Below are positions 23,468-32,612 of a stretch of 64,000 bases of DNA, piece by piece; the stretch's first letter is position 1, and each line of letters starts with the position of its first letter. Made by a program: the position numbers and the translations under genes. The notes beneath the pieces are model-generated. The model worked only from the letters and a program-made list of their open reading frames with translations. It was not told the origin of the DNA and searched no databases. Source of the stretch: Oerskovia turbata (GTDB lineage Bacteria > Actinomycetota > Actinomycetes > Actinomycetales > Cellulomonadaceae); the NCBI RefSeq assembly GCF_000718325.1, contig NZ_JOFV01000002.1:186001-250000 (forward strand), in the 5' to 3' direction.

Positions 23468-23473
23468 AGCCTA
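23468..23473 (-). promoter_or_regulatory. Probable -10 box of the glf operon
   Basis: TAGGCT on the minus strand gives a leader of about 25 nt that contains the GAGGAG ribosome site. The -35 region is GC-rich without a clear hexamer. Confidence 0.55.
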
Positions 23474-23549
23474 GCGCGGCGCGGATGGCCTCCCGGCCTG
23501 GGGGACCCTCCCTGCGACATCGCCACACAACGTTCACAACAGGTCGGGA

Positions 23550-25544
23550 TCACGAGCACGCCGTGATCCGGAGGAGCTCCGCGTCCCCCTCGGAGGCGAC
23601 GACCTCGGCCACCCCCGACTCGACGAGTCCTTCGAGGCCGGGGTAGCGAGCATCACGCCCCGCAGGGTCCCCTCCCCACAGCGAAGGCCCCATCCTCAGC
23701 ACGTACCCGAGGTCGAGCGCCCGCACCGCGTCGCAGACCTCGGGGTCCTCCCCGGCCTCGTCGAGACGTTCGGCGACGACCAGCCGCGGGACGTCGAAGA
23801 CGACGTTGAGGTGCGGGAAGACCGCCTCACGGTCCGCCAGGGCCCACGTGAGAGCACTACCGTCCCATGGGTTCCCCGCGATGGCGACCCCTTCCGGCAC
23901 CACGTCGCCGATCCGCCCGAGGAGCCTCTCCTCGGCGGCGGACAGCAGACCGCTCGACGTCTCCGCGTGGGGGTCGAGCCGGTACGTCGTCGCGAGCCAG
24001 TAGTCGACGTCTCGGGTCGGGGCCATCCGGCCCACGACGAGGACACCCACCGCAGCGACCAGCAGGGAGACGGTCAGGACCAGGACGCCCGAGGGTCGCC
24101 ACGCGGGCTTCAGCCGACGGAACAGCCACCGGGCCAGGAGGACGAGCGAGAACGCGCCGTAGGCAGCGAGGGGAACCGCGAGAAGCGGAAGAAGGGCCGC
24201 CAGCCGTGGCGCGTCCCCGTACCAGTAGCCGGTCAGCTCGGCGCGGCTGGCCGACGAACCAGCGCGTGCGACCACGTACAGGGCCAGGAGCACGAGGTAT
24301 CCGAACGGGACCCAGCGCAGCGAGCGGTGCCTCAGCATCGCGACGGCGCCGATGGCCACCAGGGCGGCGAACACCCACGAAGGGGCCAGCACGGGGTCGA
24401 TCGACGAGAACGACAGTGCCGACTTCAACGCCGGCAGGAGATCCATCGTGACCGGCCAGTCGACCTTCGACCGCATGCCGGCGATCACCGGCGACCAGCC
24501 GAGCACCACGTACCCGGCGGCCGCAGCCGCCACCGCCAGGAGCCACACGGCCACCCGACGTCCGATCCCGACGCCGCGGAACCGCGCCCTCCGCGAGTAC
24601 ACGACGAGGGCGTGGAACATCAACGGCACGAGGACGAACATCAGTGCGAAGACGGCACTCGTCTGCGCCAGCGCCAGTGTTCCCCACCCCACCAGACCGA
24701 GCAGGAGCGCGACGAGCCGGGGCCGCCAGCCTCGCGCGTCCACCGCCAGCACGAACATCGCCAGGACCCCCGGCAGCAGGGCATGGCTCAGAAGCGTCGG
24801 GTACAGGATGCCGAACGAGAGAAGACGCACCGGGAACTGCGGCAGCGAGATCGCGAACAGCGCAGCGAGGGCGACCGGCAGCGGGCTGGGACCGACCAGG
24901 GCGCGCGTGAGCGCAGCGACTCCCACGGGCCACAGGCCGAACGCGAGCAGGGCCGCGAGCACGTTGCTCGCCTGTGCGACGCCCACCCCGGTGAGCTGGA
25001 CCAGCAGAGCGACCATCCCGTGCCACAGCGCGGGGTAGAACGACGTGGTGACCGCCGGGTTGGTCAACGTCATGTGCAGCGACGAGGCGTCACCGGTCTC
25101 GAGGATCATCTGGACCGTGTTGAGGTGGAACGACGTGTCGTAGGTCTGCGCGATGCGCGCCGGGTCGGGGACCGCCGAGACGAACCTCGCGGTACTGACG
25201 ACCAGGGTCATGAGGAGCGCGGCGCCCGTCGAGATGCCGATCGCCCGTGCGAGCGCACGGGGTGGTCTCGCCGGCATGGGGCGGAGCCTCAGCACCAGCC
25301 GCAGGAGCACCGCCAGCACGAACAGGATCCCGGTGCCGCCCGCCACCACCGCGACCGACCAGGACAGCCCCAGCACGGGGGCGAGGACTGCGGAGAGCGA
25401 GATCACGGCACCCGACACGGCCGGCGCGATCCCGAAGGCGATCAGCCCCCTGACGTCGAGAGCCCGCACGACGACGAGCCCAGGCACCCAGATGATCAGC
25501 AGACCGACGACACAGGCGAAGGTCAGGGGGATCCACGCCGTCAC
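23550..25544 (-). CDS. DUF6541 family multi-pass membrane protein (1)
   Basis: A 664-residue protein with about 12-14 hydrophobic helices and a C-terminal extracytoplasmic part of about 150 residues (TTYRLDPHAETSSG onwards, with AIAGNPWDGSALTWALADRE). It resembles DUF6541, found in actinobacterial polysaccharide loci; the layout is that of GT-C type lipid-sugar-dependent glycosyltransferases, but no activity is proven. A second, diverged copy is at 41949-44054. GTG 25544 has a GAGG-type ribosome site; its -10 box is at 25620-25625. Confidence 0.8.
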   Translation of the reverse strand: MTAWIPLTFACVVGLLIIWVPGLVVVRALDVRGLIAFGIAPAVSGAVISLSAVLAPVLGLSWSVAVVAGGTGILFVLAVLLRLVLRLRPMPARPPRALARAIGISTGAALLMTLVVSTARFVSAVPDPARIAQTYDTSFHLNTVQMILETGDASSLHMTLTNPAVTTSFYPALWHGMVALLVQLTGVGVAQASNVLAALLAFGLWPVGVAALTRALVGPSPLPVALAALFAISLPQFPVRLLSFGILYPTLLSHALLPGVLAMFVLAVDARGWRPRLVALLLGLVGWGTLALAQTSAVFALMFVLVPLMFHALVVYSRRARFRGVGIGRRVAVWLLAVAAAAAGYVVLGWSPVIAGMRSKVDWPVTMDLLPALKSALSFSSIDPVLAPSWVFAALVAIGAVAMLRHRSLRWVPFGYLVLLALYVVARAGSSASRAELTGYWYGDAPRLAALLPLLAVPLAAYGAFSLVLLARWLFRRLKPAWRPSGVLVLTVSLLVAAVGVLVVGRMAPTRDVDYWLATTYRLDPHAETSSGLLSAAEERLLGRIGDVVPEGVAIAGNPWDGSALTWALADREAVFPHLNVVFDVPRLVVAERLDEAGEDPEVCDAVRALDLGYVLRMGPSLWGGDPAGRDARYPGLEGLVESGVAEVVASEGDAELLRITACS

Positions 25545-25619
25545 GGACTACACCTCAGGTTCAGCTCGACAGTTTCAACGCCGGATCGCGCGTCGACGTC
25601 ACGGACCACGGGCGCACAC

Positions 25620-25625
25620 AGCCTA
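25620..25625 (-). promoter_or_regulatory. Probable -10 box for DUF6541 gene 1
   Basis: TAGGCT on the minus strand in the 92-bp gap behind the GT2 gene; the leader would be about 70 nt with a ribosome site. Confidence 0.45.
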
Positions 25626-25636
25626 GCCCAGCGTCC

Positions 25637-26485
25637 TCACATCCCGACGACCACCTTCCGGTACGCCCGGCGCCGGAGGGACTCCGGCACGAGGCGGTAG
25701 CCGCCGCGCACCAGGACGTTGCGGACGAGCTGGCCCTTCGACGTGAAACCGATCCGGTGCATCCGGCGCTGCAGCTCGATCTCGCTCCGCAGGACGAGCG
25801 CCCCACCGCGCCGCCCGTAGGCCCCGGCACCCACCCGGTAGAGCAGCAGGACCTCCGGGAGGTTGCCGGCCCGGACCCCTGCCGTGATCATGCGTACCCA
25901 CAACCAGTAGTCCTCGAGCAGCGGGAGGTCCTGGTAGCCACCCGCCGCACGGACCACCGACCGCCGGAAGACGACCGAGGGATGGTTGAACGGCGAGTAG
26001 AGGCGCGACGAGCGGTCGATCTCGTGGCCCGACAACGGAGGCGTCCTGACGACGCCCGGCTCGCTCTCGCTCGCGAACTCCTGGATGGCGGACCCGACGA
26101 TGTCCAGCGAGTGCATCAGCGGGACCTGTCGTTCGAACCGCTGCGGCAGGGCCACGTCGTCCGCGTCCATTCGCGCGACGATCTCATGGGTGCACGCGTC
26201 CAACCCTGCCTCGAGCGCGCGCGCCAACCCGACGTTCGTCTCCAGGACCACGCGCCGCACTGGCTGTGCGCTGGTACTCGTCAGCTTGTCGAGGACGTCG
26301 CGCAGGTCGGCCCCCACCGGACCGTCCTGGACGATCACCACCTCGTCGGGAGGGAGGGACTGGTCCTCGGTCACCGACCGGAAGGCCCGGTCGAGGAAGT
26401 CGGCCCGGTCACCCGCGTAGACGGGCAGCAGGACGGAGAACGGCAGGAGGGCGGGTTCGGTGGCCCCGGTCATGCGCGACGGCAC
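25637..26485 (-). CDS. GT2 family glycosyltransferase
   Basis: A 282-residue cytoplasmic GT-A enzyme: FSVLLPVYAGDRADFLDRAF near 16-35, DEVVIVQDGPVG, NVGLARALEAGLDAC and the metal-binding VARMDADDVALPQRF near 107-121, then EDYWLWVRM. The sugar cannot be read from sequence. GTG 26485 is used because a GGGGG run lies upstream; ATG 26473 is an alternative. It starts 7 bp after the GlfT1-like gene and is probably its operon partner. Confidence 0.85.
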   Translation of the reverse strand: MPSRMTGATEPALLPFSVLLPVYAGDRADFLDRAFRSVTEDQSLPPDEVVIVQDGPVGADLRDVLDKLTSTSAQPVRRVVLETNVGLARALEAGLDACTHEIVARMDADDVALPQRFERQVPLMHSLDIVGSAIQEFASESEPGVVRTPPLSGHEIDRSSRLYSPFNHPSVVFRRSVVRAAGGYQDLPLLEDYWLWVRMITAGVRAGNLPEVLLLYRVGAGAYGRRGGALVLRSEIELQRRMHRIGFTSKGQLVRNVLVRGGYRLVPESLRRRAYRKVVVGM

Positions 26486-26491
26486 GAGCGA

Positions 26492-27481
26492 TCATTCCCC
26501 CCGACGGCGGGGCGACCCCGCCTCGGCGTCGAGGACCTCGTCCGTCGAGATGCCGCTGCCGTCCAGGACCTTGACCGTGGAACGCGGCCCACGCAGCATC
26601 CCGTCCCGGATCCCCTTGATCGCGGCACGACGCAGCACGGCGCGCTGACTCGATCCCGCGAACGTCCGCGTCCACCGGCGCAGCGACGACCCTGCGTACA
26701 GGACACGCTCCTCCGGGGAGAGCGAGGTCGAACGGGTGAGCATCCAGATCTTGTTGCGCACCTCGAAGTAGAAGCGGTCGCCCGGGTCCGTGTCCGTCGC
26801 GCCGAACTTCTGCGTCCGGTGCTCGACGACGCTCGCCGGCACGTACAGCCCGATCCCACGACGCAGGATCCGGCACGAGTACTCGAAGTCGTCGTTCCAG
26901 ATGAAGTAGTCGGCGATGGGCAGGCCGTGGTAGCGGACCGCACGGGTGTCGATCAGCATCGACACGAACGACGACGAACGCACCGGTACCGCACCCACTG
27001 CCGAGGAGTCCGAGATCTCGTCACGCGTCGCGCCGGGGCGCCGACGCGGGGTGTTCATCGGGTGGTCGCGGCCGTCGTGCCACACGACCCTGCTGCCGAG
27101 GAGAGCGACAGGCTCCGGATACTCCTCTCGAGCGCGCAGGAGCTCGTCGAGGGCCGACGGCGTGGGGATGGTGTCGTCGTCCATGAGCCAGAGGCACTCG
27201 GGGTCGAACTCCGACAGCGCGTGCGCGATGCCCGCGGCGAAGCCCCCGGCGCCTCCGGTGTTCCGGCTGAGCTCGAGCACGGTCGCACCGATCGGGTGCT
27301 CCGCGGCGACGACCGCCGAGTCGTCGTCGGACCGGTTGTCGACCACGACGACGCCGGCCAGAGGGTGCGTCTGGGCGTCGAGAGCGTCGAGAGCGTCCTT
27401 GAGCAGGTCACGCCGGTTGAACGCGACGACGACGGCGACGACCTTGACGGACGACCGGTCGGGCAGGGGGCCGGAGCTCAT
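26492..27481 (-). CDS. glfT1: Galactofuranosyltransferase, GlfT1-like
   Basis: A 329-residue GT2 enzyme with the features of the galactan-initiating GlfT1: AVVVAFNRRDLLKDALDAL at 16-34, VVVDNRSDDDS, LSRNTGGAGGFAAGI, the DDD metal site in LWLMDDDTIPTP and IWNDDFEYSCRILRRG. In mycobacteria GlfT1 adds the first galactofuranose residues to the rhamnosyl linker lipid. ATG 27481 overlaps the upstream dehydrogenase stop by 4 bp. It could also be a rhamnosyltransferase; the NTGGAGGF motif favours galactofuranose. Confidence 0.8.
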   Translation of the reverse strand: MSSGPLPDRSSVKVVAVVVAFNRRDLLKDALDALDAQTHPLAGVVVVDNRSDDDSAVVAAEHPIGATVLELSRNTGGAGGFAAGIAHALSEFDPECLWLMDDDTIPTPSALDELLRAREEYPEPVALLGSRVVWHDGRDHPMNTPRRRPGATRDEISDSSAVGAVPVRSSSFVSMLIDTRAVRYHGLPIADYFIWNDDFEYSCRILRRGIGLYVPASVVEHRTQKFGATDTDPGDRFYFEVRNKIWMLTRSTSLSPEERVLYAGSSLRRWTRTFAGSSQRAVLRRAAIKGIRDGMLRGPRSTVKVLDGSGISTDEVLDAEAGSPRRRGE

Positions 27482-28779
27482 GATGCGCCCCCCTGGCCGA
27501 TCACGACGCGCGGGGTGCCGACCCACCGTGCCGGATCCGTGCACCGACGACCGTCGACCAGCAGCCTGATTCCCGGAAGGCTCTCCGGGCCGAGGTCCCG
27601 GTACTCCGCGTGGTCGGCCTGGAGGACCGCGACGTCGACAGGTTCGCCGTAGTGGTAGGCGTCGAGGCCGAGCTTCGCGAGCTCGTCGTCCTCGTACATC
27701 GGGTCGTGGACGAGCACGCTCGCCCCCTGCTTGACCAAGGCCTCGACCGTCGGGAAGACGCCAGAGAGCGCCGTCTCCTTCACGCCGCCCCGGTAGGACG
27801 CGCCGAGGACCACGACGCGCAGCCCTTCGAGGCTGCCGATCACCTCGGCCGCGCGTGCGACCACGCGCTCGGGCATCGCGGCGTTCACGCTGCGGGCGTC
27901 ACGCACGATCGAGGCCTCGGGGTCCACCGACAGGTACAGGCGCGGGTACACCGGGATGCAATGGCCACCGACCGCGATCCCCGGCCGATGGATGTGGCTG
28001 TAGGGCTGGGAGTTGCACGCCTCGATGACCGCGTAGACGTCGATGCCCTGCCGGTCGGCGAAGAGGGCGAACTGGTTCGCCAGCCCGATGTTGACGTCCC
28101 GGTAGGTCGTCTCCGCCAGCTTCGCCAGCTCGGCGGCCTCGGCGCTGCCGAGGTCCCAGACGCCGTTGGGCCGCGGCAGGTCGGGGCGTTCGTCGAACGT
28201 CAGCACCGCCTCGTAGAACTCCCGAGCACGCCGCGCCCCCTCGTCGCCGAGCCCACCGATCAGCTTCGGGTAGCGCTTCAGGTCAGCGAAGATCCGGCCG
28301 GTCAGCACGCGCTCGGGAGAGAACACGAGGTGGAAGTCCTGCCCCTCGACGAGACCGGACACCTTCTCCAGGAGCGGCTTCCAGCGATTCCGTGTGACGC
28401 CGACGGGCAGTGTCGTCTCGTACGAGACGAGGGTCCCCGGCGCGAGGTGCTCCCCGATCGACCGTGTCGCGGCATCCATCCACGCGAAGTCCGGCTGAGC
28501 GGTCTCCTCGTCCACGAAGAGCGGTACGACGACCACCACGACGTCAGCACCGGGGATCGCCTGCGCGTAGTCGGTCGTCGCCCGGAGCCTGCCCGACGCC
28601 GTGACCGCGGCGAGCTTCTCGCCGAGGTGCGCCTCGCCGGGGAACGGCTCACGGCCCGCGTCGATCTCCGCGACGAGTGCCGGGTTGACGTCGACCCCGA
28701 CGACGTCGTGACCGCGGTCTGCGAACTGGACCGCCAACGGAAGGCCGATCTTGCCGAGCGCAACGACGGCGATGTGCAT
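27478..28779 (-). CDS. Nucleotide-sugar 6-dehydrogenase (WbpA/WecC-like)
   Basis: A 433-residue UDP-sugar dehydrogenase that oxidises C6 to a carboxylate by two NAD-dependent steps. N-terminal HIAVVALGKIGLPLAVQFA binds NAD; SYETTLPVGVTRNRW, FSPERVLTGRIFADLKRYPK and the catalytic-Cys motif GGHCIPVYPRLYL follow; the C-terminal domain has GASYRGGVKETALSG. These details fit UDP-GlcNAc/ManNAc dehydrogenases more than UDP-glucose ones. With the WbpB/E/D-like trio at 48-51 kb it could supply the uronic acid precursor. ATG 28779 (not the preceding TTG) has GAGG 8 nt upstream. Confidence 0.85.
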   Translation of the reverse strand: MHIAVVALGKIGLPLAVQFADRGHDVVGVDVNPALVAEIDAGREPFPGEAHLGEKLAAVTASGRLRATTDYAQAIPGADVVVVVVPLFVDEETAQPDFAWMDAATRSIGEHLAPGTLVSYETTLPVGVTRNRWKPLLEKVSGLVEGQDFHLVFSPERVLTGRIFADLKRYPKLIGGLGDEGARRAREFYEAVLTFDERPDLPRPNGVWDLGSAEAAELAKLAETTYRDVNIGLANQFALFADRQGIDVYAVIEACNSQPYSHIHRPGIAVGGHCIPVYPRLYLSVDPEASIVRDARSVNAAMPERVVARAAEVIGSLEGLRVVVLGASYRGGVKETALSGVFPTVEALVKQGASVLVHDPMYEDDELAKLGLDAYHYGEPVDVAVLQADHAEYRDLGPESLPGIRLLVDGRRCTDPARWVGTPRVVIGQGGAS

Positions 28780-28840
28780 CAAGAAACCTCAATCGTGTGG
28801 AGGGATCCCACGGGGTGTGCTGACCTCGGAGACAGGACCC

Positions 28841-28846
28841 AGGATA
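28841..28846 (-). promoter_or_regulatory. Probable -10 box of the dehydrogenase-glfT1-GT2 operon
   Basis: TATCCT on the minus strand, about 60 nt before ATG 28779. The leader includes the GAGG ribosome site; no firm -35. Confidence 0.4.
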
Positions 28847-28873
28847 GTTGGTCAGGACCACCCGTCGGTCGCG

Positions 28874-29959
28874 TCAGCGACCTGCGGCGACGGACGCCAC
28901 CATGAACCTCAACGGCGCCTCACGGTGGAGGACGCGACGCAGGTCGCGCGGGACGAGCGTCGCAGGCCGACCGAACCGTCTACGGGCGACGGACCTGTCG
29001 AGGAGCGCCTCGACAGGGACCGACGGGTCGAGCACGGCGTCGAGCAGCGAGCGGTCTGCCCGCGCGAGCGGCGCGGCAGCTCGCGGGGCGAGCGCCAGGA
29101 CCGTACGGCAGACGGAGGCGAGCTCCTCACGCTCCCCCGAGGACCACCGGTCGGGGTCTGGCCGGTTGTGCACGGCACCGAAGACCTGGACGCGCAAGAA
29201 CTTCGTCCCGTACGCGTTCAGCACCGCCTCGTCCCGCTTCCTGAGGCCGGAGAGCGCGTCCTGCAGGAAGGAGAACTCGTCGGAGACCGGTCGGGCGGCG
29301 CCCGTCACTCGTCCCGAGACGTCGGCCATCACGACGTAGGCGGGTCCTCTCGCCAGGACCAGCCGCGCACCGGAGAACCACATGGAGTTGACGTACTCGA
29401 TGTCCTCACCGACCGCGACCCCCGTCGTGAACCGCAGCGCGCCGAACTTCGCCCGCGACACCAGCCCCAGGGGGGCGCTGCGGTACGCCAGCCGGTCGCG
29501 GACGCCGTCGAGCCCCCGGGTGCGACCGAGACGCGTCGGCGGGGTGCGCACCGGACGACCGTCCTCGTGGCGGACGCGCGCGAGCACGACATCAGCGGAC
29601 TCCCGCTCGGCGAGGGCCAGCCACGCGTCGACGGCCCCAGGCTCGAGGACGTCGTCCGAGCCCATGACCGATGTGAAGGGGGCGGTCGCCAGATCGAGCC
29701 CGTGGTTGAAGGGCCCGGCGGGCGAGCGCACCCCGTCGACGAACGGGACGACGCGGACCCGCTCGTCGTCAGCCAGCCCCCCCAGCCTCGACCTGACTGC
29801 CTCGACCCCGAGCCCGTGCGCGACGACCGTCACCCGGACGCGTCGGACAGCCCCCTGGAGGACGGACGCGACCGCCCTCTCGATCGGGCGGCGCTCGTCG
29901 TGCACCGCGATGACGACATCGACCTGGGGAGTGACGTGAGGAGCGAGGGTCTCGGGCAC
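28874..29959 (-). CDS. GT2 family glycosyltransferase (paralogue A)
   Basis: A 361-residue GT-A protein: VDVVIAVHDERRPIERAV at 13-30, VRSPAGPFNHGLDLA, the metal site MGSDDVLEPGAVDAWL near 99-114, YRSAPLGLVSR and GEDIEYVNSMW, then a helical tail. It shares long stretches with the protein at 33903-34979 and the two must be paralogues. The acceptor is unknown. No ribosome site is visible; a TAGCGT box 6 nt before GTG 29959 suggests a leaderless mRNA, divergent from the acyltransferase gene. Confidence 0.85.
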   Translation of the reverse strand: MPETLAPHVTPQVDVVIAVHDERRPIERAVASVLQGAVRRVRVTVVAHGLGVEAVRSRLGGLADDERVRVVPFVDGVRSPAGPFNHGLDLATAPFTSVMGSDDVLEPGAVDAWLALAERESADVVLARVRHEDGRPVRTPPTRLGRTRGLDGVRDRLAYRSAPLGLVSRAKFGALRFTTGVAVGEDIEYVNSMWFSGARLVLARGPAYVVMADVSGRVTGAARPVSDEFSFLQDALSGLRKRDEAVLNAYGTKFLRVQVFGAVHNRPDPDRWSSGEREELASVCRTVLALAPRAAAPLARADRSLLDAVLDPSVPVEALLDRSVARRRFGRPATLVPRDLRRVLHREAPLRFMVASVAAGR

Positions 29960-29965
29960 GCCGCG

Positions 29966-30046
29966 ACGCTACCAGCCCTGCGCCGGGCCGCCGACGTGCC
30001 ACCTCCACGCGCCCGCGGCGTGCACGCTCCGGGCCACTGGTAGTCT
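29966..30046. promoter_or_regulatory. Divergent pair of leaderless promoters
   Basis: TAGCGT on the minus strand (29971-29966) ends 6 nt before the GT2 GTG 29959; TAGTCT on the plus strand (30041-30046) ends 8 nt before the acyltransferase GTG 30055. Neither gene has a ribosome site. The 70 bp between the boxes could hold a shared operator. Confidence 0.55.
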
Positions 30047-30054
30047 CACCCGCT

Positions 30055-31260
30055 GTGGACAACTTGGCGAGCCTTGCACGCATGCCGCGCGCGGACTCCC
30101 TGACCGGGCTCCGCTGGTGGGCCGCATTCGGGGTGTTCGCCTTCCACATGGAGGTGCTCGCTCCTCTCCCCATCAACTCCTTGCTGCAGTACGGGAACTT
30201 CGGGGTGACGTTCTTCTTCGTCCTGTCCGGGTTCGTCCTGACCTGGTCGTGGTCCCCTCGGACGGATGCACCGACCTTCTGGTGGCGCAGGTTCGCGCGG
30301 ATCTACCCGTCCCACCTCGTCGCTCTCCTGCTCGCCATCCCGGTCTTCTACGCCGTCGCCCCCGATCCGACCGAGTGGTGGGTCAAGCCCCTCGGGCCGG
30401 TCCTGGTGCTCTCCTTCCTCCTGCTGCAAGGGTGGTCCCGAGACCCTGCGATCCTCTTCTCCGGCAACCCGGCCGCGTGGACGCTGACCTGTGAAGCCTT
30501 CTTCTACGCGATGCACCCCGCGCTGCAGCGCGCTCTGCGCCCGTTCCGCGTGCGTGGGGCCCTCGTGGGCGCGGCAGTGGTCATCGGCGTCGCGCTCTCC
30601 TACCGGATCGCCACGGTGTCCTCCCCCGAGGCCTGGTGGGCCGCCGACATGCCCTGGCCGATCGTGCGCATCACCGAGTTCGCGCTCGGGATGTGCCTCG
30701 CCTGGGCAGTGCGCCACGGCCTCCGTGTCCGGCTCACGCCCTGGGTCGGCTACGGGATCGTCCTCGGCTTCCTCGGCTGGCTCGCGTACGCGACCCACCT
30801 CGTGCCGAACCCCGGCACACTCACCACGTACGCCATCGCGAGCGCGAACGAGCTCGCGACGATCGCCTGTGCGACGGCCATCGTGCTGGTGGCCGGGCGA
30901 GACCTTCGCGGTGGCCGCTCGCTGCTGCGTTCCCGCGTCCTGGTGACCCTCGGCGAGTGGTCCTACGCGTTCTACCTCGTGCACGCCACGATCGTGTACT
31001 TCCTGCGCGCACAGCTCGGGATCTTCCCCGTCGGCTGGGACAACCTTCTCTGGTACGCGATCACGTTCGTTCCCGCGCTCGGTGCGGCAGCAGCACTCCA
31101 CCTGCTCGTCGAGAAGCCTGCCGAGCGGCGCATGCGACGGTGGTGGGACGACCGCCGCGCCGCGCGAGAGGATGCGGTCCCGCCGGCCCGTCCCTCCGCG
31201 AGCGGCACCGTGTCCGAGGACACGAGCACCGGTGCCACGGCGCCCCGGCCGCACGTCTAG
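30055..31260 (+). CDS. Acyltransferase 3 family membrane protein (OafA/YrhL-like)
   Basis: A 401-residue protein with about ten hydrophobic helices. The N-terminus has the family mark SLTGLRWWAAFGVFAFHMEV (residues 15-34, active-site His), then FFFVLSGFVLTWSW and ARIYPSHLVALLLA; the end is LVEKPAERRMRRW and a Pro/Ser/Thr-rich tail. These enzymes O-acetylate or otherwise acylate extracytoplasmic polysaccharide. It is the only plus-strand gene between 18.6 and 37 kb and has its own leaderless promoter, so modification may be regulated apart from synthesis. Confidence 0.9.
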   Translation: MDNLASLARMPRADSLTGLRWWAAFGVFAFHMEVLAPLPINSLLQYGNFGVTFFFVLSGFVLTWSWSPRTDAPTFWWRRFARIYPSHLVALLLAIPVFYAVAPDPTEWWVKPLGPVLVLSFLLLQGWSRDPAILFSGNPAAWTLTCEAFFYAMHPALQRALRPFRVRGALVGAAVVIGVALSYRIATVSSPEAWWAADMPWPIVRITEFALGMCLAWAVRHGLRVRLTPWVGYGIVLGFLGWLAYATHLVPNPGTLTTYAIASANELATIACATAIVLVAGRDLRGGRSLLRSRVLVTLGEWSYAFYLVHATIVYFLRAQLGIFPVGWDNLLWYAITFVPALGAAAALHLLVEKPAERRMRRWWDDRRAAREDAVPPARPSASGTVSEDTSTGATAPRPHV

Positions 31261-31298
31261 CTGCACTGCCCAGGGATCTAGCACTGGCCCCGGACGTC

Positions 31299-31334
31299 GT
31301 CGACACGGTCGACGGGGACGTAGACCGTGTCGAC
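31299..31334. terminator. Putative bidirectional terminator
   Basis: GTCGACACGGTC (31299-31310) is complementary to 31323-31334 across a 12-nt loop, in the 179-bp gap between the convergent acyltransferase and glycosyltransferase genes. The rest of the gap shows nothing else. Confidence 0.6.
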
Positions 31335-31439
31335 CCCGGTACGGGCTCGTCCCGTCGCCGAGCAGGCCGTGGGCCGTCCAGGCCCCTGGCCCTGAGCGGC
31401 GGTCGCTCCTCTGGTCGACACCGAGCCGGGTCGGACGGT

Positions 31440-32612
31440 TCAGAGAAAGAGAAAATGGTCCTCGAGCACACGGCGGGACAGGCGACCGTCGTGAACCGCC
31501 CGGACGAACGCGGGCCCTCGTGCAGCCTGCGCCCGATAGTGGTCCCGGCGTGCGACGACGTCTCGAAGGACGTCCTCGAGATCTCCGATCGTGCTCTGCA
31601 CGATCGGCAGCTCCTCACCCGTCTCGGCCTCGACCGCCTCGCGCGCCTCGGGCAGGACGTGGGAGACCACGAGCCGGCCGGCCGCCATCGCCTCGCACGC
31701 AGCGACCCCGTAGTCACCGAGGCGGAACTGGTCGAGCACGACGTCGGCGGCCCCGAAGACGGCCGGCATCTCCTCGTGCTTGACCCCGCTCACGCTCCGG
31801 TACTCGAGCACGCCCTCGTCGTGCAGACGCTCGAGCATCGGCACGATCTGAGCCGTCCCCTTGACGTGCGGGTTGGACGGCGCGTGCACCACGACCGGGC
31901 GGGAGCGCTCGAGCACCGCGGTCTCCTGCACCCAGTCGTCGGGCGCGATCACCACGGGCAGGAGGTGCGCCCGGGGGACGTCGGGCAGCAGGCCCGGCGT
32001 CGAGACGAAGACCGGCGCCCCGAGGTCCTCGAGAACCTTCAGGTTGCCGCGGACGATGGTCTCGAGGGACGCCACCGGGACCCACTCGTCGTCGTGGAAC
32101 GGAGACCACACGTCGGCCGCCGCATGACGCGAAGGAAGCCGTATGTCGGAGCCGTGGCACAGCATGGCGATCTTGAGCCCGCGCGCTTCGAGGGCTTGCG
32201 CCTGCGCCAGGACCTCACCCCCGAGAGCGCTGCCGAGGGGACGCATCTCCGCTTCGATCAGCAGGTGCGTGAACCGCTCCACGAGGGCGCGGTACTGCGC
32301 GCGCTGCCACCGGCGCGAGTGCGCCGCGATGCGTCCCGGCACGGGGTTGTCCGCCGGATACCCGAAGGGGTTGATCGAGGAGTAGACCATGTTCATCGCC
32401 GCCACGTCGGGGTTCTCCTCGACGGCGCGCGCCCAGCGGTACCCCTGACCCGCATAGTTCGCGGGTGCGATCATCAGCCTCACGTCCCGGTCTCCGGGCT
32501 CGGGCGGCGGGGGCACGCGTTCACCTCGCACACGTGCCACCGCCACACCGAGAAGGTCCTGGACGGGCATCGGTAGCGAGCGCCACAGGTCTGTGGTCTT
32601 CGGGAACGTCAT
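31440..32612 (-). CDS. GT-B glycosyltransferase, tandem copy 2
   Basis: A 390-residue GT4-like protein. The C-terminal nucleotide-sugar domain has VVHAPSNPHVKGT, then VLDQFRLGDYGVAACEAMAA and GRLVVSHVLPEAREAV, the usual region of donor binding in GT-B enzymes. The N-terminal half has MIAPANYAGQGYRWARAVEE and LCHGSDIRLPSRH. It is clearly homologous along its whole length to the next gene upstream (32609-33859). ATG 32612 overlaps that gene's stop by 4 bp. Sugar specificity unknown. Confidence 0.82.
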   Translation of the reverse strand: MTFPKTTDLWRSLPMPVQDLLGVAVARVRGERVPPPPEPGDRDVRLMIAPANYAGQGYRWARAVEENPDVAAMNMVYSSINPFGYPADNPVPGRIAAHSRRWQRAQYRALVERFTHLLIEAEMRPLGSALGGEVLAQAQALEARGLKIAMLCHGSDIRLPSRHAAADVWSPFHDDEWVPVASLETIVRGNLKVLEDLGAPVFVSTPGLLPDVPRAHLLPVVIAPDDWVQETAVLERSRPVVVHAPSNPHVKGTAQIVPMLERLHDEGVLEYRSVSGVKHEEMPAVFGAADVVLDQFRLGDYGVAACEAMAAGRLVVSHVLPEAREAVEAETGEELPIVQSTIGDLEDVLRDVVARRDHYRAQAARGPAFVRAVHDGRLSRRVLEDHFLFL